64,000 nt of DNA from Alphaproteobacteria bacterium (lineage in GTDB: Bacteria; Myxococcota_A; UBA796; UBA2385): positions 186,001 through 250,000 of the forward strand of contig JACKEY010000006.1 of the NCBI GenBank assembly GCA_020632755.1. The letters are read 5' to 3'. Positions within the stretch are counted from its first letter, which is position 1; each line of letters begins with the position of its first letter. The notes under the pieces were generated by a model, which saw only the letters and a list, made by a program, of their open reading frames with translations, made no database searches and was not told the origin of the DNA. This document shows positions 53,200 to 62,939 of this stretch, piece by piece. The position numbers were made by a program, and so were the translations under genes.

Positions 53200-54159
53200 A
53201 TGACGCCCGCCCGCGCCCGGGCCGTCGCCCGCGGCCGGGCGCTCGCGCTGGTCGCCGATCTGTGGGCCAACGGGCTCACGGGCGAGACCTATGGCGCGTG
53301 GCTGCAGGTGCCCGACGTGGCCGAGCTGCTGCCCGCCAGCTTCGACCCGGACCTGGCGGCGGTGCAGCATCAGCGCCTGTCCTGGGGCGAGGTCTTCCCC
53401 TTCGAGAGCGCGATGCTGCACGCCGACGGGCTGATCGGCGGCGATGTCGTCGGCGAGGTGCGCGACGCCCGCGGCGCTGCCGGCCTGGGCCCGCCGCGCG
53501 AGCTCGAGGTCGACCACCTGGCCGAGGAGCTGAGGCTGCTCGCCTTCCTGGCCGCCGCCGAGGCCGACGCCCTGCGGGACGGCGTCGATCCCAGCCACGT
53601 GCGCCGGCACGTGCTGGCCTTCCTCGACCAGCACCTGCTGCGCTGGCTGCCGACCCTGGTCGCCACGGTCGAGGGGGTGCCCGACGCCGGGCTCTACGCC
53701 GGCAGCGTGCGGCTGGTGCTCGAGCTCGTCCTGGACTGGCGCAGCGAGTTCTCCGCGCGCCCCGCCGCCTGGCAGCTGCCGCCGGCCGACAACCTGCTCG
53801 ACGACGAGCGCACCGGCCTCAAGCGCATCTCCCAGCGCCTGTGCGTGCCCGCCCTGGCCGGCGGCATGCTGACGGCGCCGGTGCTGCGCTGGATCGGCCG
53901 CGATCTGGACCTGCCCGGCGGCTTCGGCAAGCGCTGGCAGGTGCTGGAGAGCATCCTGGCCGCCGCGGCCCACTACAGTGCCGTGCCCCAGGCCCTCGAC
54001 GCGCTGGAGCACGAGCTGGATCGCTGGGAGGCGGTCCACCAGCGGGTGGACCAGGACCTGCCCGAGCACGCCGGCCCCTGGCGGGCCCGCATCGCCGGCA
54101 CCCGCCAGATGCTCGCCCAGCTGCGCGCCGGGGCCGTGGCGCTTTCCGCGGACGGCTAG
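53200..54159 (+). CDS. TorD/DmsD-family molybdoenzyme chaperone
   Basis: A 319-residue all-helical protein with the TorD-family motif FLDQHLLRWLPTLV (about residues 140-153), which in this family binds the immature catalytic subunit and helps insert molybdopterin. It starts 7 bp after the catalytic gene, so it is the dedicated chaperone. About 100 residues longer than E. coli TorD, with an extra C-terminal helical region. ATG 53200 chosen; the in-frame TTG at 53179 overlaps the previous gene. The stop codon lies inside a strong hairpin. Confidence 0.85.
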   Translation: MTPARARAVARGRALALVADLWANGLTGETYGAWLQVPDVAELLPASFDPDLAAVQHQRLSWGEVFPFESAMLHADGLIGGDVVGEVRDARGAAGLGPPRELEVDHLAEELRLLAFLAAAEADALRDGVDPSHVRRHVLAFLDQHLLRWLPTLVATVEGVPDAGLYAGSVRLVLELVLDWRSEFSARPAAWQLPPADNLLDDERTGLKRISQRLCVPALAGGMLTAPVLRWIGRDLDLPGGFGKRWQVLESILAAAAHYSAVPQALDALEHELDRWEAVHQRVDQDLPEHAGPWRARIAGTRQMLAQLRAGAVALSADG

Positions 54160-54179
54160 GGAAGCCCAGCCGTCCGCGG
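54146..54179. terminator. hairpin terminator between converging genes
   Basis: Perfect 12-bp arms, CCGCGGACGGCT at 54146-54157 and AGCCGTCCGCGG at 54168-54179, around a 10-base loop that itself can form a GGG/CCC pair. The left arm includes the end of the TorD-like gene and part of its TAG. No U-run follows on either strand, as is usual in this GC-rich DNA. Placed to serve the converging genes on both sides. Confidence 0.7.
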
Positions 54180-54186
54180 GCCGCGC

Positions 54187-54438
54187 TCAGCGCTCGCGGC
54201 GCCGCAGCCCGACCAGCGCGACCAGGAACAGGCCGAAGGCGCCCACCATGCCGCCCGGCGCGGACGTGCTGGAGCAGTTGCAGCCGTCCTTGTCGCCGTC
54301 GGTGCCGGTGTCGTCACCGCCGTCGACGCCGCCGTCGTCGGTGCCGCCGTCGGAGCCGCTGTCGGTCCCGTCGTCACTGCCGGAGTCCCGGCGGCGCACC
54401 GGGCACGCTGCTGCAGCCCAGGCCGTGCTCCGTAGCAC
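54187..54438 (-). pseudogene. detached MYXO-CTERM tail of the adjacent repeat protein
   Basis: An open frame whose last 70 residues read DSGSDDGTDSGSDGG, a Gly/Asp linker, GCNCSSTSAPGG, a helix (MVGAFGLFLVALVGL) and RRRER. This is the sorting tag expected at the end of the protein at 54374-56680 but it is in another frame. The sequence coding for DSGSDDGTDSGSDGGTD is almost identical to that in the neighbouring gene at 56725. Read as a remnant left by a frameshift near 54390-54440, not as a separate gene. Confidence 0.72.
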
Positions 54439-56680
54439 CTCTTGCCTTGCCGCCCCGGCCGCTGTCGTCGTCGTCCTCGTCCCCGCCGCCTCCGCCGCCG
54501 CCGAACAGCGGGCTGTCGTCGTCCGGGTCGAGTGGGTCGGTGCCCTCGATGATCTCGTCCCCGTCGTCGACTCCCCCGCCGTCGGTGTCGGCGACCAGCG
54601 GGTCGGTGCCGTAGGTGCCGACCTCGTCGCCGTCCGTCAGGCTGTCGCCGTCGGTGTCCCGCTCCAGCGGGTCGGTGCCGTGGGCGTTCACCTCGTCCCC
54701 GTCGCTCAGGCCGTCCCCGTCGCTGTCGGCGTCGGCCGGGTCGGTGCCGCGCTCGCGCTCGTCCCGATCCGGCAGTCCGTCGCCGTCGGTGTCGGTGGTC
54801 TCGTCGATGTCGTCGCTGCCGTCCAGCGGGTCGGTGCCGTCCAGGGTCACCTCGTCGCCGTCGCTCGTGCCGCCGTCGTCGGTGTCGTCGTCCAGGGGGT
54901 CGGTGCCGCGGCCGAGCTCGTCGCCGTCGTCCAGCCCGTCGGCGTCACTGTCGGCGCTGGCGGGGTCGGTGCCCGAGACCGTGATCTCGTAGGGGTCGCT
55001 CAGCCCGTCGCCGTCGGTGTCGGTCGCGGTCGGGTCGGTCCCATGGACGTCGACCTCCTCGCCGTCGTCCAGGCCGTCCCCGTCGGTGTCGTGGTCGAGA
55101 GGATCGCTGCCCCACGCGGCCTCGTCGCCGTCGGACAGGCCGTCCCCGTCGGTGTCGTCGTCGAAGGGATCGGTGCCGTCCGCGCGCTCCTCGCCGTCGC
55201 TGCGGCCATCGTCGTCGGTGTCGGGATCGAAGGGATCGGTGCCGGTGACCTCGACCTCGACGTCGTCGTCGAGGCCGTCCCCGTCCGTGTCCACGCCGCT
55301 GTCGACGCCGTTGCAGTCCTGGTCGATGCCGTCGGCGTCGATCTCGTCGGCGTAGCGGTAGACCGAGGCGTCGCTGTCGTCACAGTCCGCGCCGCCCCAG
55401 GCATCGCTGTCCTGGCCGTCCCCGTCGGCGTCGAAGTCGCCGTCCCCGGCGCAGTCGGAGTCCACGCCGTCGTACCAGCTGTCCGTGGCGCCGGCGTAGA
55501 TCTCTTCGTCGGCGTCGTCACAGTCGTCGCCGCCGTAGCGGTCGCTGTCCTGTCCGTCCCGGTCGGCGTCGTAGTCGCTGGCCCCGTCGCAGTCGGCGTC
55601 GCGGCCGTCGTACCAGGTCTCGGTGGCACCCGGGTGCACGCTCGCGTTCCGGTCGTCGCAGTCGTCGCCGCCGTGGTCGTCGCTGTCGTAGCCGTCGGCG
55701 TCGGCGTCGTCGTCGCTCTCCCCGTCGCAGTCGGCATCGACCCCGTCGTACCAGGTCTCGGCTACGCCGGGGTGCACGGCCGGGTCGGTGTCGTCGCAGT
55801 CGTCGCCGCCGTGGTCGTCGCTGTCGTGCCCGTCGCCGTCGGCGTCGTCGTCGCTCGCCCGATCGCAGTCGCTGTCGACGCCGTCGTACCAGGTCTCGGT
55901 GGCGCCGGGGTGCACGGCTGCGTCGTCGTCGTCGCAGTCGTCGCCGTCGATGCAGCGGCGGTCGATGTACCCGTCGTCATCGGCGTCCGTGGTGCAGGGC
56001 TCGCCGCCCCAGGTCCACGCCACCGCGTTGTTCATCAGCGTCAGCACGTCGGCGTTGCTGAAGGTCAGGCTCGAGTAGTTGCCGCAGTGGTGGAAGTGCA
56101 CGACCCGGCCGTCCTCGAACTCGCGCACCGCTACGGCGGCGTCCCCGTCGGTGTTGCGGGCCAGCACCTCGACCGGGTCCGACGAGAAGACCCGCGCGTC
56201 CCCGATGTTGAAGCAGGAGTCGATGGTGAACGACGACGGCAGCCCGTCCAGCACCGGATGGTCGGCGTAGGCGTCTTCGAGCTCGATCGTCTGTTCCTCG
56301 GTCGCGCCGCTCGTCCGGGCCAGCAGCACCAGGCCGAGCATCTCGTCCAGGAAGCCCAGGCTGTCGGCCTGGTAGGCGCTCCACTCCATCTCGATGAAGC
56401 CGCCGCCGTCGCGGACCCAGGCGTCCAGCGCCAGCTGGCCGGCCGGTTCCATCTCGTAGCGGTACTGCGTCGCGCCCATGTGGATCACGACGTCGAAGCC
56501 ATCGGGCGCCGGGTTCGTGCCGTCGTAGTCCTGCTGGATCGTGTCGCTGGTCGTGACGGTGTGGCCAGCGTCTTCCAGGCTCTCGATGAGCGAGGGCGTG
56601 CCGACGTCGAGGGTGTCCCAGATGAGCAGGACGTCGGCAGCCTGCGCCGAGGGCGCGAGCAGGAACAGGATCGGCGACAT
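54374..56680 (-). CDS. secreted ThuA-like/MopE/TSP3 repeat protein, frameshifted at C-terminus
   Basis: A 768-residue open frame. Signal peptide (LFLLAPSAQA), an N-terminal glutamine-amidotransferase-like ThuA fold (about 15-225; DVLLIWDTLD, FDVVIHMGATQYRYE, GGGFIEMEWSAY), about six MopE-like units (YGGDDCDD, HPGATETWYDGVDSDCD), then about a dozen TSP3/Ca-binding units (GTDPLDDDTDDGG). It ends GCSSVPGAPPGLRQ without helix or Arg cluster; the missing sorting tag is in another frame just downstream (54187). Without the tag the protein may be secreted, unless the shift is a sequencing error. ATG after CCGGGAGTCTCC. Confidence 0.83.
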   Translation of the reverse strand: MSPILFLLAPSAQAADVLLIWDTLDVGTPSLIESLEDAGHTVTTSDTIQQDYDGTNPAPDGFDVVIHMGATQYRYEMEPAGQLALDAWVRDGGGFIEMEWSAYQADSLGFLDEMLGLVLLARTSGATEEQTIELEDAYADHPVLDGLPSSFTIDSCFNIGDARVFSSDPVEVLARNTDGDAAVAVREFEDGRVVHFHHCGNYSSLTFSNADVLTLMNNAVAWTWGGEPCTTDADDDGYIDRRCIDGDDCDDDDAAVHPGATETWYDGVDSDCDRASDDDADGDGHDSDDHGGDDCDDTDPAVHPGVAETWYDGVDADCDGESDDDADADGYDSDDHGGDDCDDRNASVHPGATETWYDGRDADCDGASDYDADRDGQDSDRYGGDDCDDADEEIYAGATDSWYDGVDSDCAGDGDFDADGDGQDSDAWGGADCDDSDASVYRYADEIDADGIDQDCNGVDSGVDTDGDGLDDDVEVEVTGTDPFDPDTDDDGRSDGEERADGTDPFDDDTDGDGLSDGDEAAWGSDPLDHDTDGDGLDDGEEVDVHGTDPTATDTDGDGLSDPYEITVSGTDPASADSDADGLDDGDELGRGTDPLDDDTDDGGTSDGDEVTLDGTDPLDGSDDIDETTDTDGDGLPDRDERERGTDPADADSDGDGLSDGDEVNAHGTDPLERDTDGDSLTDGDEVGTYGTDPLVADTDGGGVDDGDEIIEGTDPLDPDDDSPLFGGGGGGGDEDDDDSGRGGKARGATEHGLGCSSVPGAPPGLRQ

Positions 56681-56724
56681 GGAGACTCCCGGATTCCCGG
56701 GAGTCTATCCGGTCGATCGCGGGC

Positions 56725-59700
56725 TCAGTCCCGCCGACGCAGCCCGATCAGCGCGACCAGGAACAGACCGAAGGCGCCCGCCAGGCCGCCGGAGGTCGGC
56801 GCGCTCGCGCAGCCCTTGCAGCCTTCGTCCTTGCCGCCGCCGCTGCCGGTGTCGTCGCCGCCATCGTCGGTGCCGCCGTCGGTGCCGCCGTCGGAGCCGC
56901 TGTCGGTCCCGTCGTCACTGCCGGAGTCGCCGGGGTCGCCGGAGTCGGTCGTGTCGGGCACGTCGTCGGAGGGGTCGAGGGGGTCGGTGCCGTTGGAGAC
57001 CTCGTCGCCGTCGCCGACCGAGCCGCCGTCGGTGTCGTCGTCGAGCGGGTCGGTGCCGTAGGTGTCGAGCTCCTCGCCGTCGAGCAGGCCGTCGTCGTCG
57101 CTGTCGTCGTCGAGGGGATCGGTGCCGGTGCCGGGCTCGGACCCGTCATCGCTGCCGGCTTCGTCCCGGTCGGACAGGCCGTCGTCGTCGGTGTCGGGAT
57201 CGTTGGGATCGGTGCCGAGCTCGTAGACCTCCCGGCCGTCGGAGATGCCGTCGTCGTCGGTGTCGGGGTCGAGGGGGTCGGTGTCGGTGCCGCCGTCCTC
57301 GACGCTGGTGACCTCGACGCCGTCCAGCAGGCCGTCGTCGTCGCTGTCCGGGTCGTTGCGATCCGTGCCGATGACGTCTTCTTCGCGGTCCGGGATGCCG
57401 TCTTCGTCGCTGTCGGTGCTGTCGTCGATGTCGTCGCTGGGGTCGAGCGGATCGGTGCCGTCGACCAGCACCTCGACGCCGTCGCTGGTGCCGCCGTCGT
57501 CGGTGTCGGCGTCGGTCGGGTCGGTGCCATAGGTGCCGACCTCGTCGCCGTCCGTGAGGCCGTCGATGTCGGTGTCGTCGGAGAGGGGATCGGTGCCGTG
57601 GGTGAGCACCTCCTCGCCGTCGAGCAGGCCGTCGTCGTCGCTGTCGTCGTCGAGGGGGTCGGTACCGGCGCCGGCGACGCTCTCGTCGCTGTAGCCGACC
57701 TCCTCGCCGTCGCCGAGGCCGTCTTCGTCGCTGTCCGGATCGAGCGGGTCGGTGCCTTCGTCGACTTCGTCGCCGTCCCACAGGCCGTCGTCGTCGCTGT
57801 CTTCGTCGAGCGGGTCGGTGCCGGCGTCGACTTCTTCGCCGTCCAGGCTGCCGTCGTCGTCGGAGTCGTCGTCGTAGGGGTCGGTGCCGGCGTCGACCTC
57901 CTCGTCGTCGGTCAGGCCGTCTTCGTCGGTGTCGACGCCGCTGTCGACGCCGTTGCAGTCCTGGTCGATGCCGTCGGCGTCGACCTCGGGGGCGCCCAGG
58001 TACACGGTGGCGTCGGTGTCGTCGCAGTCGTCGCCGCCGTAGGTCTCGCCGTCCTGGCCGTCGCCGTCGGCGTCGAAGTCGGATCCGTCGTCGCAGTCCT
58101 GGTCGACGCCGTCGTACCAGGTCTCGGCCGCGCTGGTGTTGATGCCGGCGTCCGCGTCGTCGCAGTCCTCGCCGCCGTAGGTCTCGCTGTCCTCGCCGTC
58201 GCCGTCGGCGTCGTAGTCGGAGTCGCCCGCACAGTCGGAGTCGACGCCGTCGTACCAGCTGTCGCCGGCCCCGTCGTAGATGCTGGCGTCGCCGTCGTCG
58301 CAGTCGGCGCCGCCGTAGCTGTCGCTGTCCTGCCCGTCGCCGTCGGCGTCGTAGTCGCTGTTCTCGGCGCAGTCGCTCCGCGTCGTCGCCGTGCCGCCGC
58401 GGTGTCGTCGGCCGCGCCGTCGTAGATCTGTCGTCGCCGTGTCGTCGTCAGTCGGCGCCGCCGCCGTCGTCGCTGTCGTCGCTGTCCTGGCCGTCGCCGT
58501 CGGCGTCGTAGTCCGAGTCGCCCGCACAGTCGGCGTCCACGCCGTCGTACCAGGCGTCGGCCGCGCCGTCGTAGATGCTGTCGTCGGTGTCGTCACAGTC
58601 GGCGCCGTGTCGCGTCTGGCAGTCGCCGTCCGCGTCGTAGTCGGAGTCGCCCGCACAGTCCGCGTCGACGCTGTCGTACCAGCCGTCGGCGCGCCGTCGT
58701 AGATCGTCGGCGTCGTCGCAGTCGGTCGTAGCTGTCGTCGCTGTCCTGCCGTCGCCATCGGCGTCGTAGTCGCTGTTCTCGGCGCAGTCGCCGTCGACGC
58801 CGTCGTACCCGGTGTGTCGCCCCGGTGTAGATGCTGTCGTCGCGTCCGTCGTAGAGGCGTCGCTGTCGTGGCCGTCGCCGTCGGCGTCGTAGTCGCTGTC
58901 GGCGCAGTCGCTGTCGCCGTCGTAGTCCGGCGCACCGTCGTAGATCGCGTCGTTCGTGTCGTCACAGTCGTCGCCGCTGTAGGCGTCGCTGTCGTGGCCG
59001 TCGCCGTCGGCGTCGTAGTCGCTGTTCTCGGCGCAGTCGCTGTCGACGCCGTCGTACCAGGTGTCCGGCGCACCGTCGTAGATCGTGTCGTCGGTGTCGT
59101 CGCAGTCGGCGCCGCCGTAGCTGTCGCTGTCCTGGCCGTCGCCGTCGGCGTCGTAGTCGCTGTCTTCGCCACAGTCGCTGTCGACACCGTCGTACCAGGT
59201 CTCGGCCGCGCCCGGGTAGATGGTGTCGTCGTCGTCGTCGCAGTCGTCGCCGCCGAAGGCCTCGCCGTCGTAGCCGTCGCCGTCGGCGTCGGTGACCTGC
59301 GGAACGAACAGGTTGTCGATGAACACCCTGTCGTCGACGTAGTCCTTGAGCTCGACCTTGACGAAGGGCGTGTCGCTGATGATGCCGCCGAACAGGCCCA
59401 GGCCGCCGCCGCCGAAGTTCGAGCTCGTGTACACCACCGTGTCGGACGCGTCGTAGGCCGTGATCACGAGGCCACCGGCGAACTCGACCAGCAGGGCGTC
59501 GATCGGCGACGCGAACTCGATGTAGATGCGCCCGTTGCCGTTGAGCAGCATGCCGTCGGCGACGCTCGAGTAGGCCAGCGTCGCGTCGTTGCCGTCGGTG
59601 AACTCGAGGCCGTCGTCTTCGTACTGCGTCGTGACGGTCACGCCCGAGCCCAGCTCGGCGAAGCCGATCTCGGTGTACGAGCCGCCGAAGGCGGTCACCC

Positions 59701-59845
59701 AGGACGACTCGGTCGTGTACTCGGTGGCAGCCGGCGGTGCAGGAACTGGGGGCAGCGACGCGCCGGCGTTGGTCACCGGGTCGGTGACGTCGGCGAGGGC
59801 GGTGGCAGGCAGGCTGACGGCGAGCAAAGCCAGGATGTGGCGCAT
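56725..59845 (-). pseudogene. MopE/TSP3 repeat protein with MYXO-CTERM, broken by indels
   Basis: A single gene split by frameshifts. From ATG 59845 (after CCACCGGAGTCCCC) a signal peptide and a beta domain (about 20-185; SSWVTAFGGSYTEIGFAELG) lead into MopE-like units. From about 58960 down to 58375 units are shortened and shifted (for example GAPDYDGDSDCADSDYD), and the frame stops at 58448. The correct frame resumes near 58375 with more MopE units, about twelve TSP3 units and GCKGCASAPTSGG, a helix and GLRRRD. Either consensus error in repeats or real decay; if corrected it would be roughly 1,040 residues. Confidence 0.75.
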
Positions 59846-59905
59846 GGGGACTCCGGTGGGACGCGCCACCCTACCGGAACCGGAGCCCACCCGCAGGGGG
59901 GGCGC

Positions 59906-62845
59906 TCACTCCCGCCGGCGCAGCCCGACCAGCGCGACCAGGAACAGGCCCAGCGCTCCGGCCAGCCCGCCGGACGCAGGCGCGGTGGCGCAGCCGGCGC
60001 AGCCTCCCAGCACCTTGCCGGGGGTCACGCCGGGCTCCTCGCCGGTGTCCATCGGCGTGCCGGTGTCCACGGGCTCGTCGATGTCGTCGGAGGGATCCAG
60101 CGGATCGGTGCCGTTGTCGACCTCGTCGCCGTCGGAGACGCCGCCGTCGTCCGTGTCGGAGTCGAGGGGGTCGGTGCCACGGTCGAGCTCGTCGCCGTCG
60201 AGCAGGCCGTCGTCGTCGGAGTCGGGATCGAGGGGGTCGGTGCCCTCGTCGATCTCGTCGCCGTCGGAGAGCGCGTCGTCGTCGGAGTCGGGGTCCAGCG
60301 GGTCGGTGCCGTGGGTGTCGACCTCGTCGCCGTCGGTCAGGCCGTCGTCGTCGGTGTCCGGATCCAGCGGGTCGGTGCCGGGGCCGTCGTCGTCGACCTC
60401 GCGGTCGTCGGTCAGCCCGTCGTCGTCGGTGTCGGGGTCCAGCGGATCGGTGCCGTGGGTGTCGACCTCGGCGCCGTCGGACAGCCCGTCGTCGTCGGAG
60501 TCGGGGTCGTTCGGATCGGTGCCGGTCTCGTCGACCTCGCGGCCATCCAGCAGCCCGTCGTCGTCGGTGTCGGGGTCGAGCGGATCGGTGGACAGGTCCT
60601 CGTCGACCTCCTCGCCGTCGGTCAGGCCGTCGTCGTCGGTGTCGGGGTCCAGCGGATCGGTGCCGATGACGCTCTCGTCCCGGTCGGTCAGGCCGTCGCC
60701 GTCGGTGTCGGTGGTGTCCGTGATGTCGTCGGAGGGGTCCAGCGGATCGGTGCCGTCCAGCAGCACCTCGACCCCATCGCTGGTGCCGCCGTCGTCGGTG
60801 TCGCGGTCGGTCGGCGAGGTGCCGTAGATGTCGACCTCGTCGCCGTCGGTCAGCCCGTCGGTGTCGGTGTCCTCGGACAGCGGGTCGCTGCCCCAGACAT
60901 CGACCTCGTCGCCGTCGGACAGCCCGTCGTCGTCGGAGTCGGGATCCAGCGGGTCGGTGCCGGTCTCGTCCTCTTCGCGACCATCCGTCAGGCCGTCGTC
61001 GTCGGTGTCGTCGTCCAGCGGGTCGGTGCCGGTGCCGGGGTCGGTGTCGGTGCCGACCTCCTCGCCGTCGGTGAGCCCGTCGTCGTCGGTGTCCTCGTCC
61101 AGCGGATCGGTGCCTTCGTCGACCTCCTCGCCGTCCGACAGGCCGTCGTCGTCGGTGTCCGGGTCGTCGGGATCCGTGCCCAGGTCGTCGACCTCGACGT
61201 CGTCGTCGATGCCGTCCCCGTCGCTGTCGACGCCGCTGTCGACGCCGTTGCAGTCCTGATCGATGCCGTCGCCGTCGATCTCGGGGGCGCCGTCGTAGAT
61301 GGTGGCGTCGCTGTCGTCGCAGTCGTCGCCGCCGTAGGTGTCGCTGTCCTGGCCGTCGCCATCGGCGTCGTAGTCGCTGGCGCCGTCGCAGTCGCTGTCG
61401 ACGCCGTCGTACCAGGTCTCGTCCACCAGGCTGCTGATGCTGTCGTCGGCGTCGTCGCAGTCGCCGCCACCCCAGGCGTCGCTGTCGTCGCCGTCGCCGT
61501 CGGCGTCGTAGTCGGAGTCACCGGCGCAGTCGGAGTCGACGCCGTCGTACCAGGTGTCGGGGGCGCCGTCGTAGATGCTGTCGTCGGTGTCGTCGCAGTC
61601 GTCGCCGCCGTAGTCCGAGCTGTCCTGACCGTCGGCGTCGGCGTCGTAGTCGGAGTTGCCCGCGCAGTCCGAGTCGACGCCGTCGTACCAGGCATCGGCC
61701 GCGCCCGGGTAGACGGTGTCGTCGTCGTCGTCGCAGTCGTCGTCACAGGTGTTCGCGTCGTAGGCGGGGTCGCCGTAGCCGTCGCCGTCGACGTCGGTGC
61801 ACTCGTCGCAGGCGTCGCCCACCTGGTCGCCGTCGGCGTCGGCCTGGTCGGCGTTGGCGACGTCCGGGCAGTTGTCCTCGGCGTCGCGGATGCCGTCGTC
61901 GTCGGTGTCGCGCTCCAGCACCAGCACGAAGCCCGTGACGTAGCCGTCGGTGTCGGCCTTGTCGTAGGTGATGGCCATGTCGCCGCTGTTGTCGTAGTCG
62001 ACGGCCCAGAGCTCGTCGGACAGGCGGCTGTTGCCGGACGTGCCGCCGGCCGGCTCGCTGTCGGGCTCGTCGCCGTCCACGCCGACCAGCGCGTCGGTGG
62101 TGCCGTCGAAGCCGAAGTCGCCGCCGGTCACCAGGCTGTTCCAGTCCTGGGTGCCGCAGCTCGTGCTGCTGGTGCGCGCCTCGCCGTCGTCGCGACCGCC
62201 GGCGTAGTTGGTCAGGCGCGTGCCATCGACCGTGACCTTGCCGTCCTGCTCGTCGGTGCACTCCCAGCCGATCGAGAACGACAGCACGCCGTCGCCGGTG
62301 GTGCCGCTGGTCGGCAGGTCGTCGATGGTCCAGCTGCCGTCCACCGTGTAGTTGGTGCCGATGGTGACGTGGCGACGGCCGGACAGGGTGCTGTCTTCGT
62401 AGACCACGTACAGGCTGACGCCGACGATGCCCGAGCCGCCGCGGATGCCGCTGTCGGCGCTGCCGGTCTCCTCCCAGGTGGCCGTGCCGGCGCCCGTGAT
62501 GCCGTAGGTCGAGGGGTCCAGCTCGAGCACGTAGTAGCGGGTGCCCGAGCCGAGCGTGGTGGCCGAGGACATGGCCACGCCGTTGAGCCGGCTGCGGTCG
62601 AGGGGGGACGCGGTGAAGCCGCTGCTCTTGGCGGTCAGCACGGCGAAGACCCGGGACACCGAGGCGCTGTCGGGGATCGCGATGTTCAGGTCGGGCGCCG
62701 CGTACCAGGTGCTGCTGCCGTCGTAGGGCGTGCTGATGCCCGTGGTGTCGGCAGCGACGCCGCCCTGGACGTCGTCCTGGAACCAGATGTCCTCGGCGTG
62801 GGCGGTGCCGAGGAGGGGCGAGGCGAGGACGAGGCTGATGAGCAT
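59906..62845 (-). CDS. secreted MopE/TSP3 repeat protein with MYXO-CTERM tag, intact
   Basis: A 979-residue surface protein, the intact member of the trio. Signal peptide (LISLVLASPLLGTAHA); an N-terminal beta domain of about 330 residues resembling DUF3344-type surface domains (YYVLELDPS, GIVGVSLYVVYEDS, FSIGWECTDEQDG); a TSP3 pair (DDDGIRDAEDNCPDVANADQ); about five MopE-like units; about fifteen TSP3/Ca-binding units of the GTDPLDPDTDDDGL type; and GCAGCATAPASGG, a helix and GLRRRE. Extremely acidic, expected to bind many Ca2+ ions. ATG after CCGGGAGTCCCC. Probably an adhesin or matrix protein. Confidence 0.88.
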   Translation of the reverse strand: MLISLVLASPLLGTAHAEDIWFQDDVQGGVAADTTGISTPYDGSSTWYAAPDLNIAIPDSASVSRVFAVLTAKSSGFTASPLDRSRLNGVAMSSATTLGSGTRYYVLELDPSTYGITGAGTATWEETGSADSGIRGGSGIVGVSLYVVYEDSTLSGRRHVTIGTNYTVDGSWTIDDLPTSGTTGDGVLSFSIGWECTDEQDGKVTVDGTRLTNYAGGRDDGEARTSSTSCGTQDWNSLVTGGDFGFDGTTDALVGVDGDEPDSEPAGGTSGNSRLSDELWAVDYDNSGDMAITYDKADTDGYVTGFVLVLERDTDDDGIRDAEDNCPDVANADQADADGDQVGDACDECTDVDGDGYGDPAYDANTCDDDCDDDDDTVYPGAADAWYDGVDSDCAGNSDYDADADGQDSSDYGGDDCDDTDDSIYDGAPDTWYDGVDSDCAGDSDYDADGDGDDSDAWGGGDCDDADDSISSLVDETWYDGVDSDCDGASDYDADGDGQDSDTYGGDDCDDSDATIYDGAPEIDGDGIDQDCNGVDSGVDSDGDGIDDDVEVDDLGTDPDDPDTDDDGLSDGEEVDEGTDPLDEDTDDDGLTDGEEVGTDTDPGTGTDPLDDDTDDDGLTDGREEDETGTDPLDPDSDDDGLSDGDEVDVWGSDPLSEDTDTDGLTDGDEVDIYGTSPTDRDTDDGGTSDGVEVLLDGTDPLDPSDDITDTTDTDGDGLTDRDESVIGTDPLDPDTDDDGLTDGEEVDEDLSTDPLDPDTDDDGLLDGREVDETGTDPNDPDSDDDGLSDGAEVDTHGTDPLDPDTDDDGLTDDREVDDDGPGTDPLDPDTDDDGLTDGDEVDTHGTDPLDPDSDDDALSDGDEIDEGTDPLDPDSDDDGLLDGDELDRGTDPLDSDTDDGGVSDGDEVDNGTDPLDPSDDIDEPVDTGTPMDTGEEPGVTPGKVLGGCAGCATAPASGGLAGALGLFLVALVGLRRRE

Positions 62846-62939
62846 GGGGACTCCCGGGAGGCGTTCGCCGGACGGTACCGCGTGGCCGCGCGGAGCGGGA
62901 GGTCCGTCGGGAGGAGCGCGATCGGAATAGGGGCGGCAC

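Noticed and set aside
53978..57061. 1027-residue plus-strand open frame rich in Val, Ala and Gly
   Set aside because: It is the antisense shadow of the Asp-rich repeat proteins; its composition is set by the GAC/GAT-rich coding strand and it has no start signal or recognisable domain.
54500..61750. Dense short direct repeats resembling a CRISPR array or satellite
   Set aside because: The units are 36-120 bp in-frame TSP3 and MopE motifs of coding genes with no constant repeat/unique spacer alternation and no cas genes nearby.
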